A DNA stretch of 11,161 nt from Desulfobacula sp. (GCA_029940235.1 JAOZRI010000053.1:1-11161); one strand, 5' to 3'. Positions 1-7,481 are shown, counted from the first letter of the stretch. Numbers and translations are program-made. Notes: a model not told the origin generated them from the sequence alone.

Positions 1-80
1 ATTTTCATTTAGAATACTTTTATTTATCAATCCTTTGTGATAAATCCTATACAAAAGATTTTTTAATTTTAAACCCTTGA

Positions 81-109
81 TTATCAGTTCTTAGTGAGGG
101 GAGTATACC
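81..109 (+). promoter_or_regulatory. Candidate sigma-70-type promoter for murJ
   Basis: TTATCA at 81-86 and TATACC at 104-109 are separated by 17 bp, each matching four of six consensus bases. The predicted start would lie about 35 bp before the murJ ATG. The rest of 1-151 is very AT-rich, with no gene or convincing hairpin, and the left edge may cut off an upstream gene. In such AT-rich DNA a match of this quality can arise by chance. Confidence 0.3.
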
Positions 110-151
110 ACTTTTAAATTTGAAACTTACAATTGATAGTTGCAGTGAATA

Positions 152-1726
152 ATGACTGACCATATATTAAAAAAAGTAGGGTTTGCTTCTTTCATCATGA
201 TGGCATCTGTATTTGCCAGCCGTGTAATAGGTGTTTTCCGTGAAATGGCAATTGCAGGTTTTGGCGGCATCAATACAGGAGTAGATGCCTATCAGATAGC
301 CTTTATCCTTCCTGAAATCCTTAACCATATTGTAGCAAGCGGATTTCTTTCCATCACCTTTATTCCTATTTTCGCACATTACCTGGCTTTAAATAAAAAA
401 CAGACAGGTTATAAGGTTTTCTCCATCATAATAAACACCTTCGGGCTTTTACTTCTATTTTTTATTATTGTCACATTAATATTTGCACCAGAACTTGTAG
501 GGCTTTTTGCCCCGGGGATTAAAGATCCTGAAATTTTTGCCCTTGCTGTAAAAATGACAAGAATTATTATCCCTGCCCAGTTTTTCTTTTTTTGCGGCGG
601 ACTTTTCATGGCAGTTCAGTTTGCAAATGAAAAATTTTTTATCCCTGCCCTGGCACCTTTGATATATAATCTATTTATTATTGCAGGAGGTCTAATTCTT
701 GGTCCTTTTATCGGAATGGAGGGGTTTGCATGGGGAGTTCTTGCAGGAGCCTTTATTGGCAATTTTGCCATTCAAATTATAGGAGCCAGAAAACTTGGAT
801 TGAAATATTACCCCATCATCAGCTTTATACACCCTGATTTAATAAAATATATCAAGCTGACCCTTCCTTTGATGATAGGTCTGACCATGACATTTTCAAC
901 GGAGATTCTCTTGAAATTTTTTGGTTCATATCTTGATCAGGGAAGTATTGCTGCCATGAATTATGCCCTTAGAATAATGTTTATTCTTGTAGGACTTTTT
1001 GGTCAGGCGATTGGAGTTGCATCATATCCTTTTATGGCAAAACTTGCCCAGCAAGGTAAGATTATGGAATTAAACCGCCTTTTAAATAAAACACTGAAAT
1101 TTATTTTTCTTGTTCTTCCTATTTCCACACTTTTCATGGTCTTAAGCCAGGAAATCATAACCATTCTTTTTCAAAGGGGCCAGTTTGATGCCCAGGCAAC
1201 CATGGTCACTGCAGGTATCCTGCCCTTTTTCATGATTGGTGCCTTTGCTTTTTCAGCCCAGAATATTGTTTCAAGGGGATTTTATGCCACTCAAAATACA
1301 ATTTTCCCTGCCATTTTCACAACTGCATGCGTCATAATAACTCTTCCATTAATATTATTGTTTATGAAAACAATGGGTGCAAAAGGTGTTGCACTTGGTT
1401 TATCACTATCTGTTATGATTCAGGCATTTATCCTGTTTGAATGCTGGAATAAAAAAAGTGATAATTCAGGAAAAAATAGTGTGTATCGCTTCTCTATTAA
1501 AATGATACCAATTAGCCTGTTTATTGGCTTCATCCTTTTTATCTCAAAATATGGAATTCAAATTTTATTTGATACTTCTGGATTTTCAGGTTCATTATCC
1601 ATGAGTGTCATCATTGGAATTGAATTTATATTAATTTTTTATATGACAGGATATATTTTTAAAATCAAAGAGATTCTTATACTTTATCAAAAAATTTTTA
1701 ACCTTAAGATTATGCCTAAAAACTAA
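152..1726 (+). CDS. murJ: Lipid II flippase MurJ (MviN family)
   Basis: Polytopic inner-membrane protein of the MOP/MATE-like superfamily that flips undecaprenyl-linked lipid II to the periplasmic face for peptidoglycan synthesis. The 524 residues are close to the family norm (about 510). Hydrophobic segments run through the whole chain, consistent with about 14 helices. Family landmarks seen: SRVIG with R24, R30 in the FRE turn, D45 in VDAY, the APG motif near 120, MNYALR with R274, RGQFD near 342 and RGFYATQ near 375. By eye these align with E. coli R18, R24, D39 and R270. The position matching E. coli R52 is N58, followed by H59, so one conserved cavity arginine seems missing. No clear Shine-Dalgarno precedes the ATG at 152, but the start is placed correctly for the first helix. 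The gene stands alone, convergent with the cyclase downstream. Confidence 0.93.
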   Translation: MTDHILKKVGFASFIMMASVFASRVIGVFREMAIAGFGGINTGVDAYQIAFILPEILNHIVASGFLSITFIPIFAHYLALNKKQTGYKVFSIIINTFGLLLLFFIIVTLIFAPELVGLFAPGIKDPEIFALAVKMTRIIIPAQFFFFCGGLFMAVQFANEKFFIPALAPLIYNLFIIAGGLILGPFIGMEGFAWGVLAGAFIGNFAIQIIGARKLGLKYYPIISFIHPDLIKYIKLTLPLMIGLTMTFSTEILLKFFGSYLDQGSIAAMNYALRIMFILVGLFGQAIGVASYPFMAKLAQQGKIMELNRLLNKTLKFIFLVLPISTLFMVLSQEIITILFQRGQFDAQATMVTAGILPFFMIGAFAFSAQNIVSRGFYATQNTIFPAIFTTACVIITLPLILLFMKTMGAKGVALGLSLSVMIQAFILFECWNKKSDNSGKNSVYRFSIKMIPISLFIGFILFISKYGIQILFDTSGFSGSLSMSVIIGIEFILIFYMTGYIFKIKEILILYQKIFNLKIMPKN

Positions 1727-1782
1727 AAAAACAGCAAGTCATGTAACTTTCAATTACAAAAAAGGGAAACAAAATTATTGCT

Positions 1783-3423
1783 TTATTCATCGTCCATTGC
1801 AAATTTAAAGTGATTTTTTCCTTCTGCTTTTACCTTATACATTGCACGATCTGCATTTTTTAATAGACTATCTACGGTTTTACCTGTTTCAGGGAATGTG
1901 CTTATGCCTATACTAGCACCAATGTGCTGTTCCCTGCCTTTAATTGGAAATGGTATTGAAAGAGCTTGAATTATTTTTGTTGCCACTAATGCTGCACTCT
2001 GTATAGATTTTATATTAGTTAAAAGTACAGTAAATTCATCTCCCCCAAATCTGGCTGCAGTATCAGATTCTCGAATACAGGTTTGAATTCTTTTTGCAAC
2101 TTTGATTAGCAATAGGTCACCTCCATCATGACCTGCTGTATCATTCACAGCTTTAAATCCATCAAGATCAATAAATAACACGGAAATGATTTGTTTATGC
2201 CGGTTGGCATGCTTGCAAGCCTGGTCAAGTCTTTCAAAAAAAAGGCTGCGATTGGGTATCCCGGTTAATTTATCAAAATTTGCAGAGCGGAATAATTCAA
2301 GCTGGTATAATTTTCTTTTCACTATTGCCTGGGCTAAAAACCATGCTGGCAGGGTTGATAGCATAAACAGGGTAACTGCAAAAACCGAAAGATTGATTAA
2401 AAGTTTACGGATACCTGACCTCAAAGTTGTAATAGGTATATGAGAAACAATTTTCCAATAATATTGTTTTGTTGTCAGATAGTTTTTGCTGTCTCCTTTG
2501 GCATTAGAAGCTCCTGAACTGGATTGCAACCCTTCCAGGAGGGGATAGAGGGGATATATGGTTAAAGATGTGAATAACCCTTTATTATTATAAATTTGAA
2601 CTATTTCATTGCCTTTGATTTGTTTCCAGGCCTCGGGAAACCGCGCCGGGAATGTTTTGTGTTCTCTCTCTTTTATCATAAAACCCCACTCGTCCTCTGA
2701 ATCAGGACTTAAAAGCCAGTATCCGTCTGAGTTAACAAGCATTATATTACCAACGGACGCTTCACCTGTTTCTTTAATTGACCTGAGCATGTGGTTCCCA
2801 AGGTAGTTTAAAAGGAGCACTCCACGTTTATGACCTTTTTTATCACTTACTGAAACACCAAATCTAATCATTGGTTTTAATGGTTGTTCGATTTTTGAGT
2901 TTTCAATATTCAAATCAAATGGTGAGACAAATATTTCATCGTTTTTCAGGCGAAAAGTATCTTTAAAATAATATCTATCTCCCTTGAACTGTAAATCTTT
3001 ATTTTGCACAATAACAGGTTGGCTGTTATTATGGTTAACCCTTACCTGCTCCATCCCTTTTGTATCCAGATAGCGTATTTGATCATAAATATTTTTAAAA
3101 CGACTGAATTCAAGATACTCTTTTGCAATGTTTTTTTTAATTGCATTAGAATTATTATCAAACAATGCTGACAACTCATTCTGCCTGGATAAAAAATAGA
3201 GGTCAGAGATAATCGCCTCCAGGTTATTTAAAATTATTTGTTTTTGCAATTTTAAGGTGTTTTGCTCTTCAAGTTTTAATTGAGACAAATAGTCTTTAGA
3301 TTCTAAATTATATAAAACACTGATCGTTCCGGCTAATATTGACCCTATTAACAGGAAGATGATAAAGAAATACCTGGATGTTAAAGCTTGATCTGATTTT
3401 TTAAAAGCATTAAATTTTTTCAT
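1783..3423 (-). CDS. Membrane-bound Cache-domain diguanylate cyclase (GGDEF)
   Basis: Makes cyclic di-GMP from two GTP in response to an extracytoplasmic signal. The 546-residue protein has an N-terminal transmembrane helix (about 17-38), a periplasmic region of about 300 residues, a second helix (about 340-363), a short linker without a HAMP domain, and a C-terminal GGDEF domain (about 380-542). The periplasmic part looks like a double-Cache sensor: note the RYLDTKG..QVRVN stretch at 117-130 and DRYYFKDTF at 149-157. The active-site motif GGDEF is intact at 460-464. RESD at 451-454, five residues before it, is a textbook inhibitory I-site, so product feedback is likely. DKLTGIPNR at 384-392 marks the domain start. 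There is no EAL domain, so it should be a cyclase only. It is the only gene on its strand here, divergent from the phosphatase. No good Shine-Dalgarno is seen (GGGAAG lies too far upstream). The ligand cannot be told from sequence. Confidence 0.93.
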   Translation of the reverse strand: MKKFNAFKKSDQALTSRYFFIIFLLIGSILAGTISVLYNLESKDYLSQLKLEEQNTLKLQKQIILNNLEAIISDLYFLSRQNELSALFDNNSNAIKKNIAKEYLEFSRFKNIYDQIRYLDTKGMEQVRVNHNNSQPVIVQNKDLQFKGDRYYFKDTFRLKNDEIFVSPFDLNIENSKIEQPLKPMIRFGVSVSDKKGHKRGVLLLNYLGNHMLRSIKETGEASVGNIMLVNSDGYWLLSPDSEDEWGFMIKEREHKTFPARFPEAWKQIKGNEIVQIYNNKGLFTSLTIYPLYPLLEGLQSSSGASNAKGDSKNYLTTKQYYWKIVSHIPITTLRSGIRKLLINLSVFAVTLFMLSTLPAWFLAQAIVKRKLYQLELFRSANFDKLTGIPNRSLFFERLDQACKHANRHKQIISVLFIDLDGFKAVNDTAGHDGGDLLLIKVAKRIQTCIRESDTAARFGGDEFTVLLTNIKSIQSAALVATKIIQALSIPFPIKGREQHIGASIGISTFPETGKTVDSLLKNADRAMYKVKAEGKNHFKFAMDDE

Positions 3424-3459
3424 ATTACATAAAAGTTACTTCCCGGCAAGTTATTTGCA

Positions 3460-3551
3460 CTATGAGCTTTCTTGAAATAAAAACTACTGTACTATAAACA
3501 GTGATGCAAAACAAACAATTTTGTGGACTTGTAAAACTTGACAGCTCATAG
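3460..3551. repeat. Inverted repeat flanking a divergent promoter region
   Basis: CTATGAGCT at 3460-3468 is the exact reverse complement of AGCTCATAG at 3543-3551. The arms are 9 bp and their starts lie 83 bp apart (about eight helical turns). The right arm begins at the last base of the -35 box of the rightward promoter, and the left arm lies between the leftward promoter and the cyclase start codon. The arrangement resembles paired operator half-sites that could be looped, but this is inference from spacing. A chance 9-bp repeat is possible in such DNA. Confidence 0.35.
3491..3518 (-). promoter_or_regulatory. Candidate promoter for the GGDEF gene
   Basis: On the minus strand, TTGTTT (3513-3518) and TATAGT (3491-3496) are 16 bp apart. 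The -10 matches five of six consensus bases and the -35 three. Transcription would start near 3484 and give a leader of about 60 nt before the ATG at 3423. The -10 lies inside a small dyad, ACTGT (3486-3490) and ACAGT (3498-3502). Confidence 0.35.
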
Positions 3552-3566
3552 AGCATAGAGTATGAA
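3538..3566 (+). promoter_or_regulatory. Strong sigma-70-type promoter for the histidine-phosphatase gene
   Basis: A perfect TTGACA (-35) at 3538-3543 is followed at the ideal 17-bp spacing by TATGAA (3561-3566, four of six bases). The start point would be near 3573, giving a leader of about 33 nt. The spacer holds two exact tandem copies of CATAGAG (3547-3553 and 3554-3560) and a small dyad GCTC-ATA-GAGC (3544-3554), so a regulator could bind between the two boxes. This is the clearest promoter in the window. Confidence 0.6.
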
Positions 3567-3605
3567 AGCTATTCAATAAAAAGATGAAAGGAATACCACA
3601 TATCT

Positions 3606-4289
3606 ATGACACTAAAATACGAAGTAAGAACACAACAGACAATTGAATCCATAAATGAAATATTAGACCAGGGTATCACCAAAATAAGTGTACTTATCCG
3701 CCATTCAGACAGGTTTTTTGCAAATGAGGCAAGAGAGGAACCCTTCATGGGCCTGACAGATATTGGCAAAGATTTTGCCTTTGATTTTGGCTCAAAACTG
3801 CGCTTTAACCCTGTACCCAAATTATGCTCAAGCTTCATAGGAAGATGTATTGAGACAGCCTATTTAATTGATAAAGGTTTTACAAACAACAACAACATCT
3901 CCCTTGATCACAACTATTTAACCAAAGAACTTGGACCTTCATACATCAAAGATGTTGAAAAGGCTGTTAAACTCGTGCAGGAACAGGAAAGCAATCTCTT
4001 TTTACGCAACTGGTTTGACAAACGTATTGATGAAAGCATCATGGAAAACCCTGAAAAAACCTCGGATAATTTATGTGAATTCATGGTTGAACAGATAAAA
4101 AATCTTAAAAAAAACCAGATTGCTCTATGTATTTCCCACGACTGGAGTATTTATCCCATAAAAGAATTTAAAATGAACCTTAAACACGAAACTAATGGAG
4201 ATGTAGGCTACCTTGATGCCATTGTGTTTTTTGAAAAAGATAATCAATATTATATTATAAATTACCAGACAAAACCGATATTACTATAA
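3606..4289 (+). CDS. Histidine phosphatase superfamily protein, function unknown
   Basis: The 227-residue soluble protein has no signal peptide or membrane segment. It shows the core pattern of the phosphoglycerate-mutase-like fold: LIRHSDR with R32 and H33 (nucleophile), GLTDIGK at 49-55 (the usual LTxxG), GRCIETA with R80, and CISHDW with H178 as the second catalytic histidine. E108 in KELG is a candidate proton donor. The first motif is RHS rather than the common RHG. The chain between the catalytic blocks (about 95-165) is charged and not recognisable to me. It could be a phosphomonoesterase on a small metabolite or a protein phosphatase; I cannot choose. AAAGGA at 3587-3592 is a distant ribosome site (13-nt spacing). 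The ATG at 3584 is out of frame and soon meets a stop. The gene is monocistronic with its own promoter and converges on cmoB 29 bp away. Confidence 0.8.
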   Translation: MTLKYEVRTQQTIESINEILDQGITKISVLIRHSDRFFANEAREEPFMGLTDIGKDFAFDFGSKLRFNPVPKLCSSFIGRCIETAYLIDKGFTNNNNISLDHNYLTKELGPSYIKDVEKAVKLVQEQESNLFLRNWFDKRIDESIMENPEKTSDNLCEFMVEQIKNLKKNQIALCISHDWSIYPIKEFKMNLKHETNGDVGYLDAIVFFEKDNQYYIINYQTKPILL

Positions 4290-4318
4290 TCAGACCTTTG
4301 AATAAAGAACCTGAGCCA

Positions 4319-5290
4319 TTAACCTGCATTTGCAATAAAAATAGCTCTGACAGGGGCTGGATAACCTTCTATGGTTTTACCAAAATCATCAGGATCAAGA
4401 AAATCCTTTAGGGTTTCAGTATGAATCCATCTGGTTTTGCGCTGCTCTTCAAAGCCTGTTTTTGTAACATCAACACACCTGATATTGGTAAAACCTGCCC
4501 GCAATAGCCAGGACTCCATAACAAGAAGATCAGGTATAAAAAAAGTGTTGCGCATTTTTGCATACCTGTTTTTTGGAAAAAGACAAAAATTGCGCTTTGA
4601 ATCAATCACAAGGTTTTCAAGTACCAGTTCACCTCCAGATCTCATGGAATCATGAATGCTTTTAAGCATATCAATGGGAGATTTTCGATGATATAAAACT
4701 CCCATGCAGAAAACTGTATCAAAATACCTCTCCATTCTGGGCAGTTCATCATGGGGAATGGGAAAACAAAATACATTGTCCAGGTTTAAAAATTTCTGCA
4801 TGGCAAGATATTGGTAATAAAATGAGCTTTGGGGTTCGACACCGAGCACCATTAAGGGATTTGATGCTGCCATTTTAAACATATAGTATCCATTGCTGGA
4901 GCCGATATCGAGAATTCGCCGATTTTCAAGGTTGCCAATATGGTTTTCAAGCCTTTCCCACTTCATCCAGGACTGCCATTCAGAATCAATATTAATTCCA
5001 AACACATTAAAAGGCCCTTTTCGCCATGGACAAAGCTGTTCGAGTTGAGTGCTCAATACATCATACTCTTTAGAGCTGATATCTGATTTATCGCCAATTA
5101 TAATGGCTTGACCTTTAAGATCAATAGAAGATGGTTTATGATTGACAGTATCCTCAAGAATTTTTTTGAATTTCAAAAAATTACCCTTGGCATGATCAAG
5201 AAACTCTCTTTTTTCTTTTATAACTCTTTTAAAATCATTATAGCAGTGATCAATACCAAGCTTATTTTTATTTTGAAGCAGCTTCTCCAT
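4319..5290 (-). CDS. cmoB: tRNA U34 carboxymethyltransferase CmoB
   Basis: Transfers the carboxymethyl group of carboxy-S-adenosyl-methionine to 5-hydroxyuridine at position 34 of tRNA, giving 5-oxyacetyluridine (cmo5U), which widens wobble decoding. The 323 residues equal the E. coli protein in length and align without visible gaps in the second half. Residues recalled as Cx-SAM ligands in E. coli fall at the same numbers: K91 in PWRKGPF, W105, K110, G130 in ILDIG, M196 and Y200 in MGVLYHR, and R315 in the C-terminal PAPVR. The Rossmann motif reads DIGSSNG rather than the DVGCGSG of E. coli. AGAGGT at 5301-5306 (minus strand) is a good ribosome site 10 nt before the ATG. It lies 62 bp downstream of cmoA, almost certainly in one transcript. 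Confidence 0.96.
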   Translation of the reverse strand: MEKLLQNKNKLGIDHCYNDFKRVIKEKREFLDHAKGNFLKFKKILEDTVNHKPSSIDLKGQAIIIGDKSDISSKEYDVLSTQLEQLCPWRKGPFNVFGINIDSEWQSWMKWERLENHIGNLENRRILDIGSSNGYYMFKMAASNPLMVLGVEPQSSFYYQYLAMQKFLNLDNVFCFPIPHDELPRMERYFDTVFCMGVLYHRKSPIDMLKSIHDSMRSGGELVLENLVIDSKRNFCLFPKNRYAKMRNTFFIPDLLVMESWLLRAGFTNIRCVDVTKTGFEEQRKTRWIHTETLKDFLDPDDFGKTIEGYPAPVRAIFIANAG

Positions 5291-5352
5291 TTTACGTATG
5301 ACCTCTATGGTTGTGTGTGATCTTGATGATTATTTTATCTGTTTTGAGATAT

Positions 5353-6099
5353 TTACTCTTTTATGGCAATCATTGAAGCAAAATTAAACCATTTAAGCCA
5401 TACATTAAAATGCTTAAACCCTGCTTTTAGAATCCTGTTTTCATGGGTTTCAATGGTATCAGGCACAAGAACTTTCTCAAGAGCATCCCTTTTCTGGCTG
5501 ATTTCAAGCCGGGAGTATCCGTTTTCTATTTTAAATTTTTTATAAAACTGAGTTTGAATATTATCGATAAATTTTGAAGGGTGTATAATTTTTTCAGTTA
5601 ACAACAAAATCCCCTTATGATTCAACCCCTGATAAATTTTTTTTATAAGGTCATCACGTTTTTTTATATCAAGAAACTGCAGAGTCAGATTTATTAAAAC
5701 AACAGATGCATTTTTTATCTGGATATCTTCAAGAAAGCCGCAAACAAGATCAATCTGTCCGCCAGTGTCACAGTTTTCAAGGCGTTTAAAATATTTTGTA
5801 ATCATTGGCATTGAATTATCAACACCCACCATGGAAAATGGAGGAGATGTGGCACATCTCTTTTTATTAAACTGCTCCAAAATTAAAATCCCAAGATTCC
5901 CATGTGAACATCCAAGATCATAAATACGGCTGTTTACCTGATAAAACTGTGTTGTAAACTGAGCCTGTCTTATTATGCTTTGATCATATAAAGGAACTGA
6001 GCGGTTAAGCATGTCATCAAAGACATCAGCCACTTCCTTATTAAATTTAAAGGGTTTAACACTATTTTTTTTACGGGCAAACACCTGATCTTTTACCAT
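5353..6099 (-). CDS. cmoA: Carboxy-S-adenosyl-L-methionine synthase CmoA
   Basis: Converts SAM and prephenate to carboxy-SAM and phenylpyruvate, supplying the cofactor for CmoB. It is a class I methyltransferase fold of 248 residues (247 in E. coli). Motifs, numbered from the chosen start: NRSVPLY with Y38 (E. coli Y39), YDLGCSHG at 60-67, INLTLQFL with N137 (E. coli N132), and ISQKR with R204 (E. coli R199, which holds the carboxylate). The ETH..R..KAGF block follows. I chose the ATG at 6099 over an in-frame ATG at 6114. The inner one has AGGA five bases upstream and places the N-terminus level with E. coli, while the outer one has no ribosome site. There is a short insertion (about 70-88) relative to E. 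coli. First gene of the cmoA-cmoB unit. Confidence 0.95.
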   Translation of the reverse strand: MVKDQVFARKKNSVKPFKFNKEVADVFDDMLNRSVPLYDQSIIRQAQFTTQFYQVNSRIYDLGCSHGNLGILILEQFNKKRCATSPPFSMVGVDNSMPMITKYFKRLENCDTGGQIDLVCGFLEDIQIKNASVVLINLTLQFLDIKKRDDLIKKIYQGLNHKGILLLTEKIIHPSKFIDNIQTQFYKKFKIENGYSRLEISQKRDALEKVLVPDTIETHENRILKAGFKHFNVWLKWFNFASMIAIKE

Positions 6100-6104
6100 T
6101 TTTT

Positions 6105-6108
6105 TCCT
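6105..6108 (-). promoter_or_regulatory. Ribosome binding site deciding the cmoA start
   Basis: AGGA on the minus strand lies five bases before the ATG at 6099 and inside the reading frame of the earlier ATG at 6114. The sequence before the earlier ATG is all A/T with no ribosome-site match. This favours the shorter protein. Confidence 0.5.
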
Positions 6109-6178
6109 ATTCATTTTTTAAACTTTTATAATATTTTTCATGAAAGAACAAGCTATGAACTGTAATCTTTAATGTTTA

Positions 6179-6239
6179 TTATCTCTTGACGCAGATTGTC
6201 TCATAATGCTATCTAATTTAATCAAGCTAGCGCTTAGAT
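6179..6239 (+). promoter_or_regulatory. Candidate promoter and dyad upstream of the actin-like gene
   Basis: The 170-bp divergent gap between cmoA and the actin-like gene holds no gene. TTATCT (6179-6184) and CATAAT (6202-6207, five of six -10 bases) are 17 bp apart and would give a leader of about 70 nt. A TTGACG at 6186-6191 has no matching -10 at normal spacing. Downstream, ATCTAA (6211-6216) and TTAGAT (6234-6239) form an inverted repeat enclosing AAGC-TAGC-GCTT (6224-6235), which overlaps the right arm. It could be an operator or leader hairpin. The cmoA promoter must also be in this gap, but no good candidate was seen (TATAAA at 6125-6130 on the minus strand has only a 15-bp-spaced weak -35). 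Confidence 0.3.
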
Positions 6240-6272
6240 TGTTCCGAATAACAGGGCTTTAAACAATATGCA

Positions 6273-6278
6273 AAGGAG
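6273..6278 (+). promoter_or_regulatory. Strong Shine-Dalgarno of the actin-like gene
   Basis: AAGGAG lies six bases before the ATG at 6285, the best ribosome site in the window. It fixes the start and suggests efficient translation, as expected for a filament-forming protein. Confidence 0.7.
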
Positions 6279-6284
6279 AATAAA

Positions 6285-7451
6285 ATGGAAATTGTTGGAA
6301 TTGATGTCGGGTTTGGTTTTACCAAAGCATATAATGGTAAAAATTCTGTCATATTCAAATCTCTTATAGGGGATGCTACTGACATCCAGTTTCGTTCTTT
6401 TCTCGGCGAAGACTCTTCAACATCTAATCTGCATATTACATTAGAAGATAAATCCTATTTTCTCGGATCATATGCTGAACTTCAATCAACGATTCGTGAG
6501 TTTACTCTGGATCAGGAAAAACTTATTGAAGACTTTGTCAAAATACTTGCCATTGCTGCTGCTGGGATCTGCACGGATACTACAGTCCCCATAAATGTAG
6601 TGTCAGGACTGCCAGTGGGATATTTAAGAAGGGACACCAAGAAATTCAAAAAAATGATTCAGGGCAGCCATGAAATAACCTTTCACAATAGAGATGGTCA
6701 GGATGTAACAAAAAAAATAACCATTGAGAAAATTCATATAATTCCCCAGCCCATTGGCTCAATTTTTAATCTTATTTTTGATGATAATGGAAAAATTAAA
6801 AACAAAGGCCTTGCAAAACAGAAACTCGGCGTTGTTGATATAGGTTTTAAAACAAGTGACTTTTCCATATTTGATCATCTTCAATATATTGAAAGGGGAT
6901 CCACAACCACGGATACTGGTATTTCAAAATGTTTTTCAGTTATTGCCAATAAACTGCGCCAGGAAAGCAATATCAATATTGAACTTTACAGGATGTTTCA
7001 ATTTATTGAGTCTGGAATGATCAAAATCCGGGGTAAAGAGTATAATATTTCAAATCTTAAAAAACGGGTTTACACCCATGCTGCCTCTGCCATTGCATCT
7101 GATCTTAACAGATTATGGGAAAATGACTGGGATATTGATACCATAATTCTCTCGGGCGGTGGAAGTGTTGAATTGTCTGAATATTTAAGTCCTATTATTG
7201 ACGGTAATGTCATTCCCATAGGCAAAGATGTTGATGCAAGGTTTAATAATGTTCAGGGCTATTGTAAATTTGGCAGGTATAAGTGGGGATATTCCAAATT
7301 TCTAGACAGTAGAGAAGAAAAAAAGAATCAACCCTCCAAGGATACCGGGGCTGAAAACTCAGAGAAAAGCTCCACTAAAGAGACTTCAGAGGATACTGAG
7401 AATACAGAAAAGCCCTCTAAAGGACTTTCATGGTTGAGACGTCAAAGCTAA
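6285..7451 (+). CDS. Actin-like ATPase of the ParM/StbA (ALP) type with C-terminal tail
   Basis: The 388-residue protein has the actin/Hsp70 ATPase fold. The N-terminal phosphate-1 loop is GIDVGFGFTK (5-14, D7). IIPQPIGS at 152-159 is the region joining the two lobes. The phosphate-2 loop is GVVDIGFKTSDF (182-193, D185), and the adenosine motif is ILSGGGSVEL (288-297). The fold ends near 340. After it comes a hydrophilic stretch rich in E, K, S and T (about 343-378), then a short basic-hydrophobic end, GLSWLRRQS. Plasmid relatives form filaments that push DNA apart with a small adaptor (ParR) and a centromere. Neither is visible here, so plasmid partition is not supported. A chromosomal role in positioning DNA, a complex or membrane structures is open. 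MreB and FtsA are less likely given the ParM-like N-terminus. larB follows 30 bp downstream on the same strand. Confidence 0.83.
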   Translation: MEIVGIDVGFGFTKAYNGKNSVIFKSLIGDATDIQFRSFLGEDSSTSNLHITLEDKSYFLGSYAELQSTIREFTLDQEKLIEDFVKILAIAAAGICTDTTVPINVVSGLPVGYLRRDTKKFKKMIQGSHEITFHNRDGQDVTKKITIEKIHIIPQPIGSIFNLIFDDNGKIKNKGLAKQKLGVVDIGFKTSDFSIFDHLQYIERGSTTTDTGISKCFSVIANKLRQESNINIELYRMFQFIESGMIKIRGKEYNISNLKKRVYTHAASAIASDLNRLWENDWDIDTIILSGGGSVELSEYLSPIIDGNVIPIGKDVDARFNNVQGYCKFGRYKWGYSKFLDSREEKKNQPSKDTGAENSEKSSTKETSEDTENTEKPSKGLSWLRRQS

Positions 7452-7481
7452 GCACTATATTCTTAGATCAAGGAAATTAAA

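Noticed and set aside
1..8. Minus-strand gene starting at the ATG at 8 and leaving the left edge
   Set aside because: Only two codons and part of a third are visible and no ribosome site precedes the ATG, so it cannot be supported.
1727..1782. Possible terminator between murJ and the GGDEF gene (TGTAA...TTACA)
   Set aside because: The stem is only five weak pairs, and the side following it on the plus strand is A-rich, not T-rich. On the minus strand the T-run precedes the stem.
3486..3502. ACTGT-N7-ACAGT dyad as a LexA (SOS) box
   Set aside because: The spacing is one base short of the CTG-N10-CAG form, and neither neighbouring gene is a DNA-damage gene.
4287..4316. Possible bidirectional terminator between the phosphatase gene and cmoB (TCAG...CTGA with CTTT/AAAG)
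   Set aside because: The stem is interrupted by mismatches and no T-run follows on either strand.
6285..7451. Plasmid or mobile-element partition locus
   Set aside because: There is no ParR-like gene, iterated centromere repeats, replication gene, integrase or attachment repeat in the window, and the flanking genes are chromosomal housekeeping genes.
6285..7451. Magnetosome filament protein (MamK or Mad28 type)
   Set aside because: No other magnetosome gene is nearby, and the N-terminal loop and tail do not specifically point to those proteins.
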